This document shows, piece by piece, positions 1 to 6,929 of a stretch of 10,778 bases of DNA. Position 1 is the first letter of the stretch. Each line of letters opens with the position of its first letter. Source of the DNA: Candidatus Roizmanbacteria bacterium CG_4_10_14_0_2_um_filter_36_35 (GTDB lineage: Bacteria; Patescibacteriota; Microgenomatia; UBA1406; GWC2-37-13); NCBI GenBank assembly GCA_002792355.1, contig PFOE01000063.1, positions 1 through 10,778 on the forward strand. Reading direction: 5' to 3'. The notes beneath the pieces are model-generated. The model saw only the letters and a program-made list of their open reading frames with translations, made no database searches and was not told where the DNA came from. The position numbers and the translations under genes are program-made.

Positions 1-826
1 AAATTAAAGAAACAATAATCGGACCTATAATCTGTGCAATCTTGCAGATACGACAGGTAATTTTAGTATTTAGTGCCTGCCTGCCGGCAGGCAGGATCAA
101 GAATGAAGTATTCAGTATTAGAAAGGTCAAAATCGCTACTTTGGAAAAGGAAAGAAAAACAAGACAGCTGAAAATAAAAACAACTAAGTATTTTAAAACC
201 AGGTATTTATTAAATTTTTTATTGGTTAAAACAAAGAAATATAAAAGCAGGAAAAAACCGGCCAGCGAGTTAGGATGGGAAAAAGTACCATACGGCCTTA
301 AGAATTCTATTCCCTGAATCGTTGCCTTGGCAATTCCTGGAGTCGATAAACTAAGAAACCTTTCGCCGAAAAAATAAAAAATCCCTTGGATAGAGTGCCG
401 AAAAACCAATTGAAAAATAGCTAGGGTTAAATGAAAACCAGCGATCAAAAATAAAATTATTAATAATATTTTCTCTTTAATCATCTTGAACAATTGCTGC
501 CCTAGAGAAAAAACAACCACAAACTCGACGATCTTTATCAGCCGGTAAAAGGCAACTGGTTGATTGTTTGCAAAAATGACATTTATAAATAATAATCCCA
601 GACCGATAAGAATTCTTTTATCTTTAAAGAAATTAACCACGGTTTTAAAATTAAAGATAAAAAGAAGAAAAACAATAATATCTGTTAAATATAAAGTCGG
701 AGAGAGATAATCAACCCTGATTCCATTGAGATAGGAAAAAGGAGGAAAAAAATGTTTGCCTAATTGAGTAGGGAGAAAGAATAAAAAGAAAATAAATAAA
801 ATTTTTAAAAAGCGGAGGTGCCAAAT
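1..826 (-). CDS. O-antigen ligase/polymerase-like membrane protein, partial (C-terminus outside window)
   Basis: An open minus-strand frame (codon boundaries matching 758-760) runs without a stop off the left edge and gives about 275 residues. The protein is strongly hydrophobic with repeated membrane segments. It starts with a hydrophobic stretch, then LPTQLGKHFFPPFSYLNG and RVDYLSPTLYLTD. Near codons at 258-300 it carries RPYGTFSHPNSLAGF, the G-T-F-x-H-P-N signature of the Wzy_C/WaaL O-antigen ligase superfamily. Members join or polymerise lipid-linked surface glycans on the outer face of the membrane; the substrate here is unknown. It contains a palindrome-encoded LPAGRQ insertion near 76-95. 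The 5' end is unresolved: no ATG, GTG or TTG lies between the GC-rich island and the conserved N-terminus. The nearest candidates are ATT at 824-826 or, through the island, GTG at 926-928. It lies downstream of the endonuclease Q-like gene on the same strand. Confidence 0.85.
   Translation of the reverse strand, partial: MWHLRFLKILFIFFLFFLPTQLGKHFFPPFSYLNGIRVDYLSPTLYLTDIIVFLLFIFNFKTVVNFFKDKRILIGLGLLFINVIFANNQPVAFYRLIKIVEFVVVFSLGQQLFKMIKEKILLIILFLIAGFHLTLAIFQLVFRHSIQGIFYFFGERFLSLSTPGIAKATIQGIEFLRPYGTFSHPNSLAGFFLLLYFFVLTNKKFNKYLVLKYLVVFIFSCLVFLSFSKVAILTFLILNTSFLILPAGRQALNTKITCRICKIAQIIGPIIVSLI
76..95. repeat. 20-bp perfect palindrome inside the O-antigen ligase-like gene
   Basis: CCTGCCTGCCGGCAGGCAGG is a perfect 20-bp palindrome and very GC-rich against an AT-rich background. 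Read on the minus strand in the host gene frame it encodes LPAGRQ. Related copies occur at 881-896 and 1656-1676, so it belongs to a dispersed family. Such insertions are common in Patescibacteria assemblies, from general knowledge. Confidence 0.9.
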
Positions 827-833
827 TTTTTTT

Positions 834-966
834 GAAATATTTGCGGGTGTCGAGGGGAAAGGGATCCCGGCGGCGCGCCTTGCCTGCCGGCAGGCAGGCA
901 GTCGAGGGGTATTGTTCGAAGCGAGCACCGACGGGAATGAACCCAAGACAGGACCCGCAAGATTTC
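834..966. repeat. GC-rich island bounded by inverted repeats (MITE-like or structured intergenic element)
   Basis: The 15-nt left arm GAAATATTTGCGGGT (834-848) and the right arm ACCCGCAAGATTTC (953-966) are near-perfect inverse complements. They enclose about 104 nt that is far more GC-rich than its surroundings. Inside are a CTGCCGGCAG-type palindrome (881-896), a repeated GTCGAGGGG (849-857 and 901-909) and CGAAGCGAG. It begins 15 nt beyond the stop codon of the endonuclease Q-like gene and ends at the predicted start of the ligase-like gene. No convincing protein is encoded. It may be a non-autonomous repeat insertion or a processed intergenic hairpin. Confidence 0.6.
881..896. repeat. Palindrome copy 2 (TGCCTGCCGGCAGGCA)
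   Basis: A perfect 16-bp palindrome that is the core of the same family as 76-95. It extends to 900 on the right with another GGCA, so the flanks are offset by one base relative to the 20-bp copy. It lies inside the GC-rich island rather than in a gene. Confidence 0.85.
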
Positions 967-980
967 GGCGGCGAACTTTT

Positions 981-2369
981 TCAGAATAAAGTCTGCTGGC
1001 TTTCTTCTTTTTTAACCTCTTCATTTTCATCTTTAAAAATCTTCACCTTGCCAAAAACTCCATCATACCCCGGATCGACAAAAACCCTTCTCTCCCTGAC
1101 AATCTCAATCGCCTGACGGAGTTTTTCTCCTTCGGTTTTTTCAATCTCTTCGTAATCTTTGCGCAACAAAATATCAAACTCTGTCCCTAAGTCTGTTGTC
1201 AGCCTTTCATACTCTTTTTGAGATTTGGTAGCTGAATGATCATTCAATTCTAGTAAAACCTCAAGAAGCGGGATCATTGAGACGAACGGCCGACGGGTTT
1301 TCTCTTTGTCATAAACAAAGGTTAATCCAACTTTATTTTTGACCATTAAAAGATCTTCCGGGCCCAAAAGTTTTTCCGAAAGATCAAGGACGCGGTTTTC
1401 CACACCAACTGTTAGAGGCCGATGACAAACAGGGCAAATCGACCCTTTTTCTTTTATTTCTTTGGCATTATAACGGATATTGCAAACCCTATGACCGGAC
1501 CAGTGATACTTGCCTTCTTCGGGAAAGAATTCAATAGTGTAACCGATTTTGAGTTTACTATTTGATTCCTGTTTAATTGCAGAAACAATGTCGTCGTATG
1601 TGAAGTTGGAAATTGGTTGTTTGAAATTTGAAGTTTGTTTGGAAATTGGAAATTGCCTGCCTGCCGGCGAGGCAGGGAAATTGGAATTTTCCACAAATAC
1701 AGTTGCTTCTCGACCGAGTTTTGGGGTGGAATGGGCGTCGGAAAAGGAAACAATCGACCGGTTCTTCAGTTCTTTTATCTGCCAGTTCATGATCGGATCT
1801 GACGATAGACCAGTCTCAATCGCATAAATATATTTGGCATAATCCCCAAAACATTCTTCGATCGAGTTAAAGCCGCTCTTTGATCCAAAAATGGAAAACC
1901 AGGGAGTCCAGGCATGGGCCGGAATAAATAAAACTTTTTCATCAATATCCAAAACCATTTTCAATAAATCAACCGAGGAAATCCCTACAATCGGCCGTCC
2001 GTCAGCCATCAATTTGCAACCTCGGATGTTTAATTCTTTAATTATTTTTTCACAGGTCTCAATAGAAGGAGAAAAAATTAGATTGTGAACCCGCCTGACC
2101 TGTCCGCCTTGAGAATAAATGCTGGAAATTTCTGTTGATAGTAAAAACTTTGTTTCACCCGGTTTATTTTTTAAGGTAAAAATCCCCGGATTAACCTCTT
2201 TTAAATTTTCTTTTATCTCTCTAAGCCATAAAGGATGGGTCCAGTCGCCAGTCGTCACTAAATTTATTCCTTTTTTGGCAGCGAAAAAAGAGATTCCCTC
2301 CAAATTCATCTGGGGAGAGACAGCACGGGAATATTTGGAATGGATATGAAGATCGGCGATAATCTGCAT
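981..2369 (-). CDS. Endonuclease Q-like PHP-domain DNA repair nuclease
   Basis: This 462-residue protein opens with the PHP metal-binding motif ADLHIHSKYSRA (D6, H8, H10). It continues with TTGDWTHP (D42), STEISSIY (E80), a conserved H95, PAHAWTPWFSIFG (H152) and SFSDAH (D211, H213), the usual order of PHP phosphoesterase ligands. A cysteine cluster follows (C296, then CPVC at 312-315), typical of the zinc-finger half of endonuclease Q. Family members cut DNA 5' of deaminated bases such as uracil and hypoxanthine, giving a cytoplasmic repair role; that function is inferred from family knowledge. Residues about 229-256 are a low-complexity insertion encoded by a repeat (1602-1685), placed between REATVFVEN and FTYDDIVSAI. 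The C-terminal tail is charged and ends in SQQTLF, which loosely resembles a sliding-clamp-binding QxxLF motif. It starts 38 nt after the upstream surface gene. Confidence 0.85.
   Translation of the reverse strand: MQIIADLHIHSKYSRAVSPQMNLEGISFFAAKKGINLVTTGDWTHPLWLREIKENLKEVNPGIFTLKNKPGETKFLLSTEISSIYSQGGQVRRVHNLIFSPSIETCEKIIKELNIRGCKLMADGRPIVGISSVDLLKMVLDIDEKVLFIPAHAWTPWFSIFGSKSGFNSIEECFGDYAKYIYAIETGLSSDPIMNWQIKELKNRSIVSFSDAHSTPKLGREATVFVENSNFPASPAGRQFPISKQTSNFKQPISNFTYDDIVSAIKQESNSKLKIGYTIEFFPEEGKYHWSGHRVCNIRYNAKEIKEKGSICPVCHRPLTVGVENRVLDLSEKLLGPEDLLMVKNKVGLTFVYDKEKTRRPFVSMIPLLEVLLELNDHSATKSQKEYERLTTDLGTEFDILLRKDYEEIEKTEGEKLRQAIEIVRERRVFVDPGYDGVFGKVKIFKDENEEVKKEESQQTLF
1602..1685. repeat. Repeat insertion within the endonuclease Q-like gene, with palindrome copy 3 (1656-1676)
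   Basis: About 84 nt, a multiple of three, interrupts the coding frame without breaking it. It contains an imperfect member of the CCTGCCTGCCGGC palindrome family (arms CCTGCC 1656-1661 and GGCAGG 1671-1676). The flanks are repeated GGAAATTGG units. The encoded peptide is low in complexity, with pieces such as FPASPAGRQFPISKQ and KQPISNF. It sits between two conserved blocks of the protein, probably in a surface loop. Confidence 0.75.
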
Positions 2370-2375
2370 GGAAAC

Positions 2376-2384
2376 ATTGTAACA
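2376..2384 (-). promoter_or_regulatory. Possible extended -10 for the endonuclease Q-like gene, suggesting leaderless mRNA
   Basis: On the minus strand TGTTACAAT reads as an extended -10 (TG-n-TACAAT). Its last base is only 6 nt from the ATG at 2369-2367, so transcription would begin at or next to the start codon. No Shine-Dalgarno sequence and no good -35 box are visible. The gene could instead be read through from the upstream surface gene. Confidence 0.35.
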
Positions 2385-2407
2385 AATATTTAAGATTGTT
2401 GACTAAA

Positions 2408-4234
2408 TTAAACCGTCTCTCTTTTTCTCTTTATATAAACTAGGAGGATAACAACGACTGTGATTATAAACAAAACAACAATGGTAAATGTCAAAAAGAG
2501 CATCTTTGATATTGTTGGGGTTTTTGTTTTTGAAGATGGCGCTCCTGGAATTCCTGTTGTCCCTCCTTGGAAATTATTCGCAGTGGTTATCGGCGTCGGC
2601 ACTCCTGTTATAATATTTCCTTTCTCATTTTTAAACTGGTTAATTTTTATATCAGACGACTCAATTGAATTATTGTTTTGAACAATGAATTTAGAGGTTG
2701 ATGTTGGAATCACCTGACCATTGGTTGTTGTATAGGTAATCCGATACGGCATTGATGGTAAAAATTCCGAGCTGATTTTGTAGTATCCTTTCTCGTCGGT
2801 TTTTGCCTGATATGAAGGCTTGTTGGAAAAATTAAGAATAATTGACACCGTCGAATTGGGAATCACTTCACCTTGAGAATCATAAGCATAACCCTCAAGA
2901 TAATTCAATATAGGCTCAAATTTTACACTGGCTACTAATCTGGCTTGAGCATTAACTTTGCTGATAAATCCAAGTAACCACTGTTTGATTTTTTCTGCTA
3001 AGTTCGGTTGGGTTAAATCGATTTTTACTAGTGTAATTTCTCCAAAAGTTTCTGTTGGTTCAAACTGCGATTGATTAACTTTAAGAACAAAGTGACCCAG
3101 CTTATCAGCGCTAGCGGTTTCCGGCAAAAGTCGATATCTGACATTTTCTTTAGAAATAGGGTCTGGTTTTAGACTGTAGGCTTTTATCTTGGCAAAAGGA
3201 TGAGAAACCTTACCATTAACTATAATCGTTGATGTCGGTTTGTCTAGATCGTGAAAAAATTCCATTAGTTTTGCCTGACTGGCCATTGCTGTTGTTTTTG
3301 GTTTTAAAGGAATGTCTCTGTGTTGGATGGCGCCTTGTTGGATTATTACTTCACCAGTTAATGATGGATATATGTCCGAGTAGATCTTTGAATAGTTAGA
3401 CTGTATATTATTAATATCTTCCGGAAAAACATAGTTACTATGTGAAGCGGTTAGTTTATAAGTCCCGTCAGGAACGACAAAACTAAAGCCACCATCTTCT
3501 TCGATTGTCTGGGGGTTTAATATATTGCCGCCAAGAAGATCAGCTGTGGTCATTGTTGTAAAAGAGCCATCATTCCTTTTTTTAAGAAGCGTTACTGTCG
3601 CTTTGTTTACCGGCTCGAGCGTTTGTGAATCAAATACTCTTCCATATGGATCCCAGGAAATAGAGATACAGTCAGATTGGCTGACGACGTCTTCAAAGCT
3701 AAACGTCCCTATTTGCTGGGTTTTTTCTTCGCCAGCACCCTGATTAGTAGTTGGTTCAAAATAATTAAGCGCGAGAAACCTTCTGCCATTACCGCTTGAA
3801 TAACTTTTCCAGTAAACTGGATCAATGGTTCTGTCTCCTCTGCTATTAATTGGATTGCTTATCAAAGTCGTTCCATCAGCAGCAAAAAGTCCTTCGAACT
3901 GGTAATCGCTTGATGTTTTTAAAACTGCAGTATTGTCTACTCCGTAGATTGATATATCAAGACCTTTTTTTCCTGTTGTGCATATTTGGCCCGTAGCCGT
4001 TGCTAAACATTCATTTATATAAGTCTCTTTATTTGGTAAAAGTTTTGCATCTGGTCTCACGGTAAGAAGCGCTCGATGGCCGTCTTTAATAATACATGCT
4101 GCTGACTCAGGTTTTTTCTCCCAACAGTGAATCGCATTAAGACAAACCCATCTTTGACTTGCTTGTTGAGCGTTAACAGAAAAAAACGGCAGGAATAAAA
4201 ATAGAATAAAAAAAAGAAAAAATCTTCTACTCAT
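2408..4234 (-). CDS. Secreted surface protein with carboxypeptidase-regulatory-like domains and C-terminal membrane anchor
   Basis: A 608-residue exported protein. Residues 1-22 form a signal peptide (SRR, a phenylalanine/leucine-rich core, then SVNA before QQA). Residues about 29-310 form a domain starting WVCL, with cysteines at 31, 37, 47, 76, 85 and 189. This region includes DPYGRVFDSQTLEPVNKATVTLL and FVVPDGTYKL, the look of carboxypeptidase-regulatory-like beta-sandwich repeats. A second such repeat lies near residues 450-510 (YAYDSQGEVIPNSTVSI, TDEKGYYKIS). A Thr/Gly/Pro-rich linker leads to a transmembrane segment near 575-600 and the basic tail KRKRETV. It would be displayed outside the cell and anchored at its C-terminus. 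The first domain is clearly homologous to that in the 5544-6908 product. No ligand or enzymatic role can be assigned. Confidence 0.85.
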   Translation of the reverse strand: MSRRFFLFFILFLFLPFFSVNAQQASQRWVCLNAIHCWEKKPESAACIIKDGHRALLTVRPDAKLLPNKETYINECLATATGQICTTGKKGLDISIYGVDNTAVLKTSSDYQFEGLFAADGTTLISNPINSRGDRTIDPVYWKSYSSGNGRRFLALNYFEPTTNQGAGEEKTQQIGTFSFEDVVSQSDCISISWDPYGRVFDSQTLEPVNKATVTLLKKRNDGSFTTMTTADLLGGNILNPQTIEEDGGFSFVVPDGTYKLTASHSNYVFPEDINNIQSNYSKIYSDIYPSLTGEVIIQQGAIQHRDIPLKPKTTAMASQAKLMEFFHDLDKPTSTIIVNGKVSHPFAKIKAYSLKPDPISKENVRYRLLPETASADKLGHFVLKVNQSQFEPTETFGEITLVKIDLTQPNLAEKIKQWLLGFISKVNAQARLVASVKFEPILNYLEGYAYDSQGEVIPNSTVSIILNFSNKPSYQAKTDEKGYYKISSEFLPSMPYRITYTTTNGQVIPTSTSKFIVQNNNSIESSDIKINQFKNEKGNIITGVPTPITTANNFQGGTTGIPGAPSSKTKTPTISKMLFLTFTIVVLFIITVVVILLVYIKRKRETV

Positions 4235-4257
4235 AAAACAATCTTAAAGAAAGATTT

Positions 4258-4263
4258 ATTATA
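4258..4263 (-). promoter_or_regulatory. Possible -10 box for the 2408-4234 surface gene
   Basis: On the minus strand TATAAT lies 24 nt before the ATG; the -35 region is weak. Just downstream, AATCTT and AAGATT (4240-4245 and 4251-4256) could form a 6-bp hairpin in the short leader. No ribosome-binding site is visible. Confidence 0.4.
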
Positions 4264-4350
4264 TTTCAAGGGGGTAAAAAACAACTCTAAATTCCAAGAC
4301 GCGACCTATTAAATTAATATCAAAACTAAAAAATCAGCATATAATTATTT

Positions 4351-4380
4351 TTGCAACTCTCACGGCTTGTTTACTATAAT
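4351..4380 (+). promoter_or_regulatory. Possible promoter for the plus-strand envelope block
   Basis: TTGCAA (4351-4356) and a perfect TATAAT (4375-4380) are 18 nt apart and lie upstream of the ATG at 4409. The gap 4235-4408 separates two divergent genes and would hold both promoters. Confidence 0.45.
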
Positions 4381-4408
4381 TACTTTGTGTTAAATTAAGA
4401 TTATACAA

Positions 4409-4603
4409 ATGATAAAAATAGATAAAAAATTTTTGATAATTGCAGCCGTGTCTTTGCTTGTAATAATTCTTTTGTTTCTTGTAGTTTTAACAGTGGTATA
4501 TCAAAAAAAAGTGAAACAGCAGAAAGATAACGTTATTAATTCTACAACAACACCGGCAACGGCTTATTTTAAGAAGTTGGTCTTTCCGACCGACAAACCT
4601 TAA
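4409..4603 (+). CDS. N-terminal membrane-anchor fragment of a broken gene
   Basis: A 64-residue product with a basic start (MIKIDKK), one strong membrane segment (residues about 8-29) and a polar, Thr-rich continuation ending in FPTDKP followed by TAA (4601-4603). The same frame continues past the stop as LQNKELANKVNNWLNSMKNSSDDQ, which reads like real protein. A +1 frame change then leads directly into the 4668-5540 frame. The natural gene is therefore inferred to be one membrane-anchored extracytoplasmic protein of about 375 residues, now cut by a nonsense codon and a frameshift. Alternatively it is a genuine small membrane protein. Confidence 0.55.
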   Translation: MIKIDKKFLIIAAVSLLVIILLFLVVLTVVYQKKVKQQKDNVINSTTTPATAYFKKLVFPTDKP

Positions 4604-4667
4604 CTACAAAACAAGGAATTAGCTAATAAAGTGAATAATTGGCTAAACAGCATGAAAAATTCTAGCG

Positions 4668-5540
4668 ATGATCAAATATTATTATGGCTTATATTGCAGT
4701 AAAAAAGAAGGCTGTCAGTTAGCGCCTATTGATAAGCAGGTAAGCATTGTGGTTTTATGGAGTCAATACAAACACTATAAAAAATCAGGAAGCGAAACAG
4801 AATTTAATAAGATAAAACAGGACATTGTTAAATATTCAAAAAGATCAGAGATAGAAAACCGCTGGCTCAGAGTTTATCAGCCAGATTTTTGGCACTGCCG
4901 ATTCCTTTATGAAATGACAAAAGATGGTGTTTTCAATGATGAATATAAAGATCATTTAAAAAGCATCTGTCAAAACGATAATTTTTTTCTTGCCCGGGCG
5001 GACCTGAGCAATATCCTTAATACTAACAACCTGGATAAGATTTTCCCCAAAGATCAGAGACGATTTGCTATCGATAATACAATGATTTCAGATTTTATCA
5101 GTATGTATTATTGGTTTGATGATGATCAATTGCTAAAAATCGCCAATATGTACTTCATTAATGCAAAAAATTATTATTTGAAAAACAATCTTTTACCTTC
5201 TGATTCCGCCTATTTGACAGTCGCCTCTCTTGATCTTTATCTAGCGACAAAAGATAAGACATATCTTGATTTTGCCAATGATCTGTACAATCGGTTCACC
5301 GCGGCAGACCGCAACGCCCTTGACATTAATCAACTGACGGAACTTTGTCTTACCAGTCAGATCTATTATGACAGTATTTCAAAAGGCCAAAAGTATCTTG
5401 TTATTAAAAATAACAGTCTTTCGAGAATCATCAATAAGGGTTTTGACAATGACAAAGGAGCTTTTCACAGCTTTGATCTCAGTGGCCATTTTTATGGAAC
5501 GAGAAATAACGCTTTGTTAGTTGGATGTTTGATTGACTAA
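4668..5540 (+). CDS. C-terminal part of a broken gene; hypothetical, probably helical extracytoplasmic domain
   Basis: This 290-residue frame begins YYYGLYCSKKEGCQ and continues through WSQYKHYKKSGS, QPDFWHCRFLYEM and LKSICQNDNF. It has several amphipathic stretches that suggest an all-helical fold; cysteines include 10, 16, 77 and 101. I do not recognise a named family. The ATG at 4668 is probably not the natural start: the sense frame arriving from 4604-4675 has one extra A in the CAAATATTAT stretch, and removing it joins DDQ to YYYGLY. Without the upstream membrane segment the product would stay in the cytoplasm, so the gene is probably non-functional or truncated. The stop at 5538-5540 lies 3 nt before the next start, indicating an operon. 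Confidence 0.65.
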   Translation: MIKYYYGLYCSKKEGCQLAPIDKQVSIVVLWSQYKHYKKSGSETEFNKIKQDIVKYSKRSEIENRWLRVYQPDFWHCRFLYEMTKDGVFNDEYKDHLKSICQNDNFFLARADLSNILNTNNLDKIFPKDQRRFAIDNTMISDFISMYYWFDDDQLLKIANMYFINAKNYYLKNNLLPSDSAYLTVASLDLYLATKDKTYLDFANDLYNRFTAADRNALDINQLTELCLTSQIYYDSISKGQKYLVIKNNSLSRIINKGFDNDKGAFHSFDLSGHFYGTRNNALLVGCLID

Positions 5541-5543
5541 AAA

Positions 5544-6908
5544 ATGAAAAAACTATTAGTAGGTTTTTTTCTCTTTCTAACCATTTTTGTAATTAGTAAC
5601 AAAAATGTCCAGGCTTCTTGTAGCTGTACATCAGGCTGTCAGGCTGGTACGTGTGAAGTTGATCCTGGTCCACCCGTATCCTGTGAACCAAGCTGTGGTG
5701 AAGGATACTACCCCACGCAATGGGGTGAGGGTTGCGTTACCGTACAATGTAGTTGTGCTAATCCTAGTAGCCTTAGGTGTTGTCCCGAACCAACGACGCC
5801 TCCACCAGAAGACACTGGAACCCCCCATCCAACTAATACTCCTAGCCCTTCACCTGCTCCGACTTTAACGCCCATACCAACTTCTACGCCCGTCCCTAGT
5901 CCTACCCCGATCCAACCGACAGTGATAATTACTATTCCCTTTCCTTCACCACAAGCGTTTTCTAAAAAAGCCGCGACAGAAGTTCAAAAATGGGTCTGTC
6001 TTAAAGTTGCTCCCTGCAGTGTTTCTACTTCAAACTGTTCTGTACCAATAGAACTGGGTGGCCATCGTGTCCGTATCACCACCAAGGCGGATGCAAAACT
6101 AATTGCCAATAAAAAAACCTACATCTTTGAATGCTTAAAGAAAGGTACAGGATATCGCTGCACCACCGGCAACGGCCCACTTGACAAAAAACTTACCGAT
6201 TCAAATTATTTGTCCGCGCTTTCCCACGACTACGGATATCTTTTTGTTTCATTAACCGATACTCATAATCATCCGATTGTACAGTCTTATGACAATCAGG
6301 TTATTATAACCGACAGTAAAGGAGATCTCGGCCCTTTGGAATGGGAAAGCTCTACTACAGTCCAGGTCGGGCGGATGATGATGGCGATGCAACAAGTAAC
6401 GGAAAGTAAGAATACTTCTGGAGAGGCGAAAAGTCAACAACTTGGAACCTTCTTTTTTGATAAAAACTACAATACAACCTGCATTATGATCAAATGGGAT
6501 CCTCATGGGACAGTCTTTGATATTAACAGCCTTAAACCGATTGAGGGGACAAAAGTAACCCTTCTTCATAAAAATAAAAGCAATAATTTTGACCCGGTAA
6601 AATCCTCTGATGTTTTTAACGGATTGGAAAATCCGCAAACAACATTAAGTGATGGAAAGTATGCTTTTTTTGTCCCTGACGGAACATATAAAATTAAACT
6701 GGAGAAGGAAGGATACCAACCGGTATTTGACGTTGTCAATATCAATAAAAAAGTTTTGGACGCATATTCCCAGCTATATGACGGAGGAGAAATTGTGACA
6801 AAAGGCAAGCTCGAGCTTCGTAATCTAGGGATGAGAAAAATAACAATCGGTGAGAAAATGTTTCATTTCTTTCAAAATATCTGGCTCAAAATTAAAAACA
6901 GCCGCTGA
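5544..6908 (+). CDS. Secreted cysteine-rich protein with Pro/Thr stalk, paralog of the 2408-4234 protein
   Basis: A 454-residue exported protein. Residues 1-24 are a signal peptide ending VQA. Residues 26-80 hold eleven cysteines (SCSCTSGC, CEPSCGEGY, CSCANPSS, RCC), a small disulfide-rich module. Residues about 81-140 are a Pro/Thr/Ser stalk. From residue 150, WVCLKVAPC begins a domain matching the other surface protein. The shared landmarks are GHR, ADAKL-x-ANKKTY, the EC and CTTG cysteines, QQLGTF, KWDPHGTVFD, KVTLL, NPQT and FVPDGTYKI. The six domain cysteines correspond one to one, consistent with three disulfides. Unlike the paralog it has no C-terminal membrane anchor or second repeat, so it may be released or held by another partner. 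It starts 3 nt after the broken gene and is followed 21 nt later by another exported protein. Confidence 0.85.
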   Translation: MKKLLVGFFLFLTIFVISNKNVQASCSCTSGCQAGTCEVDPGPPVSCEPSCGEGYYPTQWGEGCVTVQCSCANPSSLRCCPEPTTPPPEDTGTPHPTNTPSPSPAPTLTPIPTSTPVPSPTPIQPTVIITIPFPSPQAFSKKAATEVQKWVCLKVAPCSVSTSNCSVPIELGGHRVRITTKADAKLIANKKTYIFECLKKGTGYRCTTGNGPLDKKLTDSNYLSALSHDYGYLFVSLTDTHNHPIVQSYDNQVIITDSKGDLGPLEWESSTTVQVGRMMMAMQQVTESKNTSGEAKSQQLGTFFFDKNYNTTCIMIKWDPHGTVFDINSLKPIEGTKVTLLHKNKSNNFDPVKSSDVFNGLENPQTTLSDGKYAFFVPDGTYKIKLEKEGYQPVFDVVNINKKVLDAYSQLYDGGEIVTKGKLELRNLGMRKITIGEKMFHFFQNIWLKIKNSR

Positions 6909-6929
6909 TTTTTTTTTAGATACTAAAGC

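Noticed and set aside
42..317. Plus-strand frame with LPAGRIKNE and a lysine-rich sequence
   Set aside because: It is antisense to the O-antigen ligase-like gene, whose motifs are clear, and it gains its length from the GC palindrome.
832..1116. Plus-strand frame through the GC-rich island
   Set aside because: It crosses the repeat element and the antisense of the endonuclease Q-like 3' end; the composition is not protein-like.
6252..6638. Minus-strand 128-aa frame
   Set aside because: It is antisense to the surface protein at 5544-6908, whose homology to 2408-4234 fixes the coding strand.
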